Source: Paracyclopina nana
Lineage: Eukaryota; Arthropoda; Copepoda; Cyclopoida; Cyclopettidae
Direction of reading: 5' to 3'
Length of the DNA: 64,000 nt
NCBI GenBank assembly: GCA_019096065.1
Contig: JAGUCH010000002.1
Coordinates: 2,864,501-2,928,500 of the forward strand
A program made the translations under genes and the position numbers. Position 1 is the stretch's first letter. Each line of letters begins with the position of its first letter. The notes below the pieces were generated by a model that ran no database searches, was not told the DNA's origin, and saw only the letters and a program-made list of their open reading frames with translations. Of the stretch, positions 62,307-64,000 are shown in pieces.

Positions 62307-64000
62307 ATGATGCACCTTTTTTTGCTACTCAATGTAGCAGCTCTGCTACCAAATTGTCTGGAAGCTCAAAGTAGTGCATTCCTCAAAAAGCTGGACGACA
62401 TCACAAGCATTCGAGATGAAATGCGAAGATATGACCTGGACAGAGACTACTTTTTCGACATGGTGAACCGAGCCATTCCCAGCATCATAAGGAGTGGACT
62501 GTCCGAAACCACCGGAGATGTCACAACAGTCATCAGATTTGCCACCATGTTAAACGTTGCAAGGTCATTTGATTAATTAACCATTTCTAGATTAAGAGGC
62601 ACTCAAAATGGAGCAGAGGGAAAAATCCAATTATGTACATATGAAAGAATACCTAGCATATCTGTTATCTGTACTTATCATCTATTTAGGAAGTAGTACA
62701 TAGATTATTTTTTATGCAGGTTTGACGCGAATGCACCCTTTACTGCGACTGCAGTTGGCATCACGACCAAATTGCCAAGAAGACCTTTGAATGAATGGAC
62801 TTTACGGAACAAAAACGTGGCCTGCATTTACGCAGGTACAACAACAATAACAGCCGTAAAAAATCTGAAAGGTAACCTCAATTATTTTTTGTATAGGGTA
62901 TCGAGTTATGCTGAGCATAATTCCCTCGGAAACGGATCGAATTCGACAAATGATGGAAGATTTGGGGCTGGATCCTGATGACAATCGCGAAGATAAAACC
63001 ACTGCAATTGGGATAGGCAATTTGTGCGGTAATAACGTGGTCGCAGATAGGCTGGACGATGGTATCAACCAGGTACATGTTATGAATACATACATATCAT
63101 GCATAATCAATGTATTTTATGGTAGCTGGGAGACGAAAATGGGGTGACTTATAACACCAATCCCTATACAGACTACACGAATTACGAGCCTGTCAACACT
63201 GCCTACAAAGTAATGTAGCAATGGAAAATTCAATTTTCGCCACCTTTTTCATATGCTAATGATTCACTTTTTCCAGCTCGTGGATCCATCCAGATGGCAA
63301 CCCGAAATCACCACCAAAGGAGACGGGAAATTTTTCGTGCAGCAATTTGTCACTCCCCAAAATGGACTGGTTAGGCCCTACACATTCAAAGACGTGAACC
63401 AGTTCGAGGTTGGCCCTCATGGCCGAGTTCTGAATACCCAATATGACATCTCCAAGTACAAAGAGTCGACTGACGAGGTCATCAGAGCCTCAGCCAGCCT
63501 CAACGATGAGAGAAAGCTCAAGGCTGAGTTCTTCGAGGACAAAGTCAAAAGTATTTTGGGCTCAGTGTACTTCACAGTCAAGGTATATCATCATACAACA
63601 AGTACTAACATGTATTTAGTTGCCTTTTTGCAGCGACTCAATTTGGGCATTGATGAGTTTGTGCAAATGGAGCTGATCAGTAATATGGCCATTTTCGATA
63701 CAATGATCATCGTGTGGAAGGAAAAAAGAAGATGGGATGCAGTGAGGCCTGTCACTGCCATTCAATTTCTCTATCGGAATCAAGTAAGTATCTTTAAAAT
63801 TACAGCAAGCGTAATTGTAGCAGAGGAGCCTAGCGAGAGCAAAATATTGCCTATCATAAATTCCAATTTTCCTTGGATACCATATTTTATGCTATTCACA
63901 TCACCCCTTTGAATATTCGTGCCTGGAGAAGAATATTTTTTAATTCAACTCTGTTCAACAAAAAAGCCACTCACTGCTTATGGAGGCCCTTACAAAGGCA
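62307..64000 (+). CDS. Secreted vanadium-haloperoxidase-superfamily protein, 5' part
   Basis: Six complete exons plus the start of a seventh: 62307-62563, 62720-62835, 62897-63072, 63126-63209, 63277-63582, 63634-63783, then 63967-64000 running off the window. A signal peptide (HLFLLLNVAALLPNCLEAQ) marks secretion. Family-typical stretches: WQPEITTKGDGKFFVQQFVT PQ-type block, FEVGPHGRVLNTQYDISKYK, LNDERKLKAEFFEDK, and WKEKRRWDAVRPVTAI, which supplies the Lys...Arg-Pro half of the vanadate/phosphate-binding site shared with PAP2 phosphatases. The remaining signature (SGH and RxxxGxH) must lie beyond 64000. Vanadium haloperoxidases oxidise halides with peroxide; many animal relatives are uncharacterised, so activity is inference. 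Confidence 0.78.

Overview
This 64 kb window is nuclear DNA of a small-genome metazoan. The genes are split by short GT-AG introns (mostly 50-70 bp), the code is standard, and many products are animal-type: muscle-type tropomyosins, a DEG/ENaC channel, protein kinase D, importin-5, ARL2BP and a Sec24 coat subunit. I cannot name the species. The proteins are conserved rather than fast-evolving. Splice-acceptor sequences lie a few bases upstream of many start codons, and one muscle gene is tandemly amplified; both would fit an invertebrate that uses spliced-leader trans-splicing (chaetognaths, ctenophores, rotifers and others do). That placement is inference only.

Layout. 1-1570 (+): 3' end of SEC24. 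2670-1745 (-): unknown protein with a hydrophobic segment. 3501-4181 (+): small secreted FAS1 protein. 5912-4312 (-): secreted cysteine-rich protein with basic processing sites. 6246-7185 (+): UBZ-type zinc-finger coiled-coil protein, followed by two decaying tandem copies of its 3' end (7309-8050). 8401-8056 (-): stefin. 9710-13962 (+): importin-5, 10 exons. 15661-18279 (+): acyl-CoA-synthetase/luciferase-like protein with degraded hinge residues, then an extra C-terminal module (to 18786). 19035-29956 (-): nine head-to-tail, intronless tropomyosin genes, every one exactly 285 codons. 32920-34243 (+): proline-racemase-family gene with one frameshift. 38894-34958 (-): 11-exon DEG/ENaC channel with a large inverted repeat in one intron. 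40779-41379 (+): ARL2BP. 47977-57333 (+): protein kinase D with two alternative sets of exons for the C-terminal half of its kinase domain, and three copies of a ~400-bp inverted-repeat element in its introns. 59601-58299 (-): GT11 fucosyltransferase-like gene. 62307-64000 (+): 5' part of a secreted vanadium-haloperoxidase-superfamily gene. Long stretches at 29957-32919, 38895-40778, 41380-47976 and 59622-62306 hold no gene I can support.

The most striking items are the tropomyosin array, where isoform diversity is encoded by separate tandem genes and a conversion-like tract is visible between non-neighbours, and the duplicated kinase cassette of PRKD, which predicts two isoforms with different activation-loop-to-C-terminus sequences. 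The array and several other genes share acceptor-like sites 4-42 nt upstream of ATG, so a spliced-leader or 5'UTR-intron mechanism probably unites much of the window.
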